Source of the DNA: Agriotes lineatus
Taxonomy: Eukaryota; Arthropoda; Insecta; Coleoptera; Elateridae
DNA length: 64,000 nucleotides
Assembly (NCBI GenBank): GCA_940337035.1
Contig: CALNHX010005224.1
Span: 47,191-111,190 of the forward strand
Direction of reading: 5' to 3'
Position numbers and translations under genes: made by a program. The notes under the pieces were generated by a model, which saw only the letters and a program-made list of their open reading frames with translations, did not search any database and was not told where the DNA came from. Positions 61,021 through 64,000 of this stretch are shown in pieces. How positions within the stretch are numbered: position 1 is the stretch's first letter; each line of letters starts with the position of its first letter.

Positions 61021-64000
61021 AGGGATGACAGGATTGTGGATGGAACCAGGAGTATGGGGACCATGACAAGAATTACAATTTTTACTTAATCAGTTTCGTT
61101 TTATATTTTTACATTTTAAATAAAATGGAATAGAAAGTTATTGAAAGCGAGATAAGAAAGGCAGCGACAACTGTAGTAATCCTTGTATACATTGCTGTGA
61201 TATTAGTTTTTGGGTGGTGATTTAATGAGATAATGCAATTAAAGGCTAACAAAGTTTAATTTTCCTTCGAGGAAAATTCCTGACACAAACACATTCCTGC
61301 GGTAGAATTTATTCGAATGATCTAAATAGTCACACTTAAAGCATAAGCCGTTTCAAGAGTAAATATAGAAAATTCTTGTATATAGTAGCTACATAACTCA
61401 CAATTTGAATCAAGTTAGGCACACATGTAAACCAAATTTCACACTACAATTGAGGTTTTCCCGTGTCTGCCCACAAAATGTGTTTTGGCAAAAGAAGGTC
61501 AAATTCGCCTGGAGATTCCATTTTTAGCCACGCAAAGAACCAGCATACTTAGAGGGCCACATATTAATATTGGTTGGTACAGAATAAAATATTTTGGACA
61601 CGTTTCTGTACAATTCAGTGTTCACACCGCAGTGGCGTCCTAAATCTAAACATGCAGTATATTTACTGTTGAAGTTCGTATAAAGCCGGAGAAGAACACT
61701 AAAGCTTTATACACTCGTTGCATTGGCGAAATAGATTGGGCTGTTGGTGTGCACTGGAGCTATAATCGGAGTTGTCTTGAGGCTGAATGGAAGCTCGGAT
61801 CGTTGAAAAAACAAATTGGAGGGCCGCAGCTGAACAATTCGAGGTCTATAGCTAAAGAGCAAGTAAATTATTTCAACCAAGCAGGCTTAAGAGGAGTCAG
61901 TGCAATTTATAAAACATGCACAGAGTTAGACAAATTGTTGCTCAACATATTGGTGCCTTCAACCCGTAGCAGACCTGTAGGGCTCCACGGCTTCGTGCGA
62001 GTTTTCAAGATGCACAAGTCACGTTTGCCAATGTGGGCAAATATTCGTTAATCCTATTTTCGTTCTGTAGATAACGTTCACACAGGTCCAATAGAGCTGT
62101 GGAACCAGCATTTAGCCATCACATCTGGGTTATGTGTGGAGCCCGGCACAAGCTAAAAACTTTCCGTCACGACACCGGCATGGACCTGCGTGATATTTAG
62201 GACGGTTAAGCAGTGAAATAGGCTGAAGTAGATAGCGTTATTAATTTTATGTTTAGATCTAAGGAATTTGTGCAAATGGGATAAGATGTTTTGGTAATTA
62301 ACAATTGGCATTAGTTTGAAAATTTTATTTTAAATTTGTTTGAGGTGACCTAAAGTTCGGCCAATTAAGGGCCCAGAGTTAAACGTGCACGTTTTGTTTC
62401 TTGGCAACTATATAAGAGTAAAGCACAGAGAAAGCAAAAACTTCTTAAAATTTATCCTTTCCGGTACGATGCACATTATTTGTTGCGCTCTCAGCCGTTT
62501 CTAGGTTAAATATTTGCATTTGATCTGACATATGGGTGTAAAATAGTTTTGAAACGTTTACTGGAAAATAAAAAGCAGTTTTTCGTGAACGGCGTTTTGA
62601 TTTGAATAGTGCTTCGATTTATTCCTTTTGGCACAGTAATACAATCATTTCGAAAGAAGTGTGTTTCAGCCATTTTGAAGTTATATGAAATGCAGCGTCC
62701 TGCAGGGGCAGTTTCTAGAGGGGTTTGGACAGTGACGCGAGAAAAAGGTTAGCTCGTGTTTATTCTGTATGTCGCGTAGTTATTGTAGATGCTGAGCTTT
62801 ACTATGGTAAGTAATCTGGCGAAGATGGATGTTTGGAGTTAGGAATAAAACAAAGTGTTTTTATTCTAAAATAATTTATTTTATCGCTTACTTCCATGAA
62901 CCCACGGACTATAAGAAATTGTGTGTTGTCAATTATAGTCCTGCACTACTACATGTGTAAAACAAGAGTCTCATATAATCTGTGCTATTGGAAAACCCTC
63001 AACGTATGCCAGTAATAATTAGTTAAATGTAAAGCTAGGTATCAAAAATAAATTATAGATTCAGCAATCAAAGAAATCTAATTAATTATAACATTATAAT
63101 AAGAAGCGTAGTTTATAGCAATATATATATATATAAATAAAATTGTTTTGATTGCAATAGGTAGATGTTTCCTCAATTTTTGAAGATTCGTTGTCTTAAT
63201 TCTTAAATTGTGACAGCAAAAATACTCAGGGAAGACACAATAGTTATGTCTTGGATAGCATATTTTTTGAGCGATATAAAAGTATTCTTTCTCTTTGTGC
63301 ATAGAATATAAGAAAAAAACATATCTCTGTTTAAATTTTTAAATCGTTTCTTTACTTATCTAGTTTGTGCATTGGTGATGTTGTCTTGTTTCTTTCTTAT
63401 ATTTAAATGGTTGCTTTAAATTCTCTTTTATTGTGTCACACGTATCATTTTAGTGGACAACATATACTTCGTGAACTAAAAATACAGTTGTTTGCCTTGG
63501 GCTGTGTATTACACAACCAAATCCAAATTTTGTTCATATTCAAACCGTAGTGTTCGTTTTGATTGTAATTCGAACTAGATACAGGTACTATTTTTGAAAT
63601 TTCAACAGAATTGTACGAAAAAAACATTTGCGGTTATAAAGTAAACCAAAGTGAAGTGTATTCACCTTATGTATATCGATAGCGTCAGGTAGAACTGGTA
63701 GAACCCATTTGGACGCCAGATACCGAGAGTCTGCTAATTGATGTACATTAGATCGACCTTCTCGAATCCTATAGTAATTTATTGCATAATCAATTAATGT
63801 TCAATACATTATACAAATCAAGTTTAATATTTCAATAATAACTCCAAATAGTGTGCAGAAGATCCCTTGAAGCATACACTTTTTATAAGACATCTACTTA
63901 ACACATCGTCGGTGAACAAAATTAGTTAGTGAGTTTTGGTAAAACGGAATTAATAGGAAATCACTAATCACCAGTATCTTCTTTGTATTTTGAGATAATA
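61021..64000. other. no identifiable gene; (TA)n at 63120-63135
   Basis: Short frames at 61749-62051 (plus, 100 codons), 63078-63302 and 63445-63627 (minus) are not recognisable. A short (TA) run lies at about 63120-63135. Nothing else is supported up to the window end. Confidence 0.4.

Overview
This window looks like non-coding, transposon-rich nuclear DNA from an arthropod, most likely an insect. It is AT-rich and gene-poor, with no operons and no long intact reading frame. I could not identify any host gene. Every region whose protein content I recognise belongs to a mobile element: non-LTR retrotransposons (LINEs) of several lineages, a Ty3/gypsy-type LTR retrotransposon, mariner-like DNA transposons and foldback MITEs. 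The species cannot be named from this sequence.

Layout, left to right. A tandem 86-bp repeat lies at 293-470. A badly decayed LINE is split into two halves (about 3010-4030 and 5240-6120) by 1.2 kb of unrelated sequence. Next comes a 1.6-kb tract unusually rich in the tetramer ACGT (about 6940-8515). The end of a mariner-like transposase (8706-8951) abuts a minus-strand LTR retrotransposon (8952-15186). That element has two LTRs of about 1.12 kb, a coiled-coil Gag remnant, a broken protease and a short stump of reverse transcriptase, and it is interrupted by a plus-strand LINE 3' end (about 10466-11265). A diverged solo LTR follows at 18315-19438. At 20102-20244 there is a 143-bp foldback element whose minus strand carries hammerhead-ribozyme-like boxes in the right order.

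The best-preserved element is a LINE at about 21870-25953, with an ORF1 tail, an AP endonuclease and a reverse transcriptase with an intact YADD. It is interrupted by a near-perfect palindromic 244-bp MITE with a TTA target duplication and by a 124-bp retroposed fragment with a 12-bp target duplication. Subtracting each insertion with one copy of its duplication brings the flanking reading frames into register, so both arrived after the LINE. A minus-strand LINE 3' end follows (28894-29690), and then a GC-richer region (about 29750-30960) with several hairpins that share flanking boxes but differ in stem sequence.

The right half holds a 60-bp minisatellite (34008-34460), a 348-bp duplication (35303-35948), a complete non-autonomous mariner-like element with long terminal inverted repeats (40118-40803), an 18-G run, a deleted mariner-like transposon (about 55057-55640), SINE/LINE tails near 57.3-57.9 kb and one more LINE reverse-transcriptase remnant (about 60390-61020). 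The long stretches between hold nothing I can identify. The window is best read as layers of nested insertions. The strongest evidence for their order is at 8.9-15.2 kb and 21.9-26.0 kb. All identities and motif counts are hand estimates.
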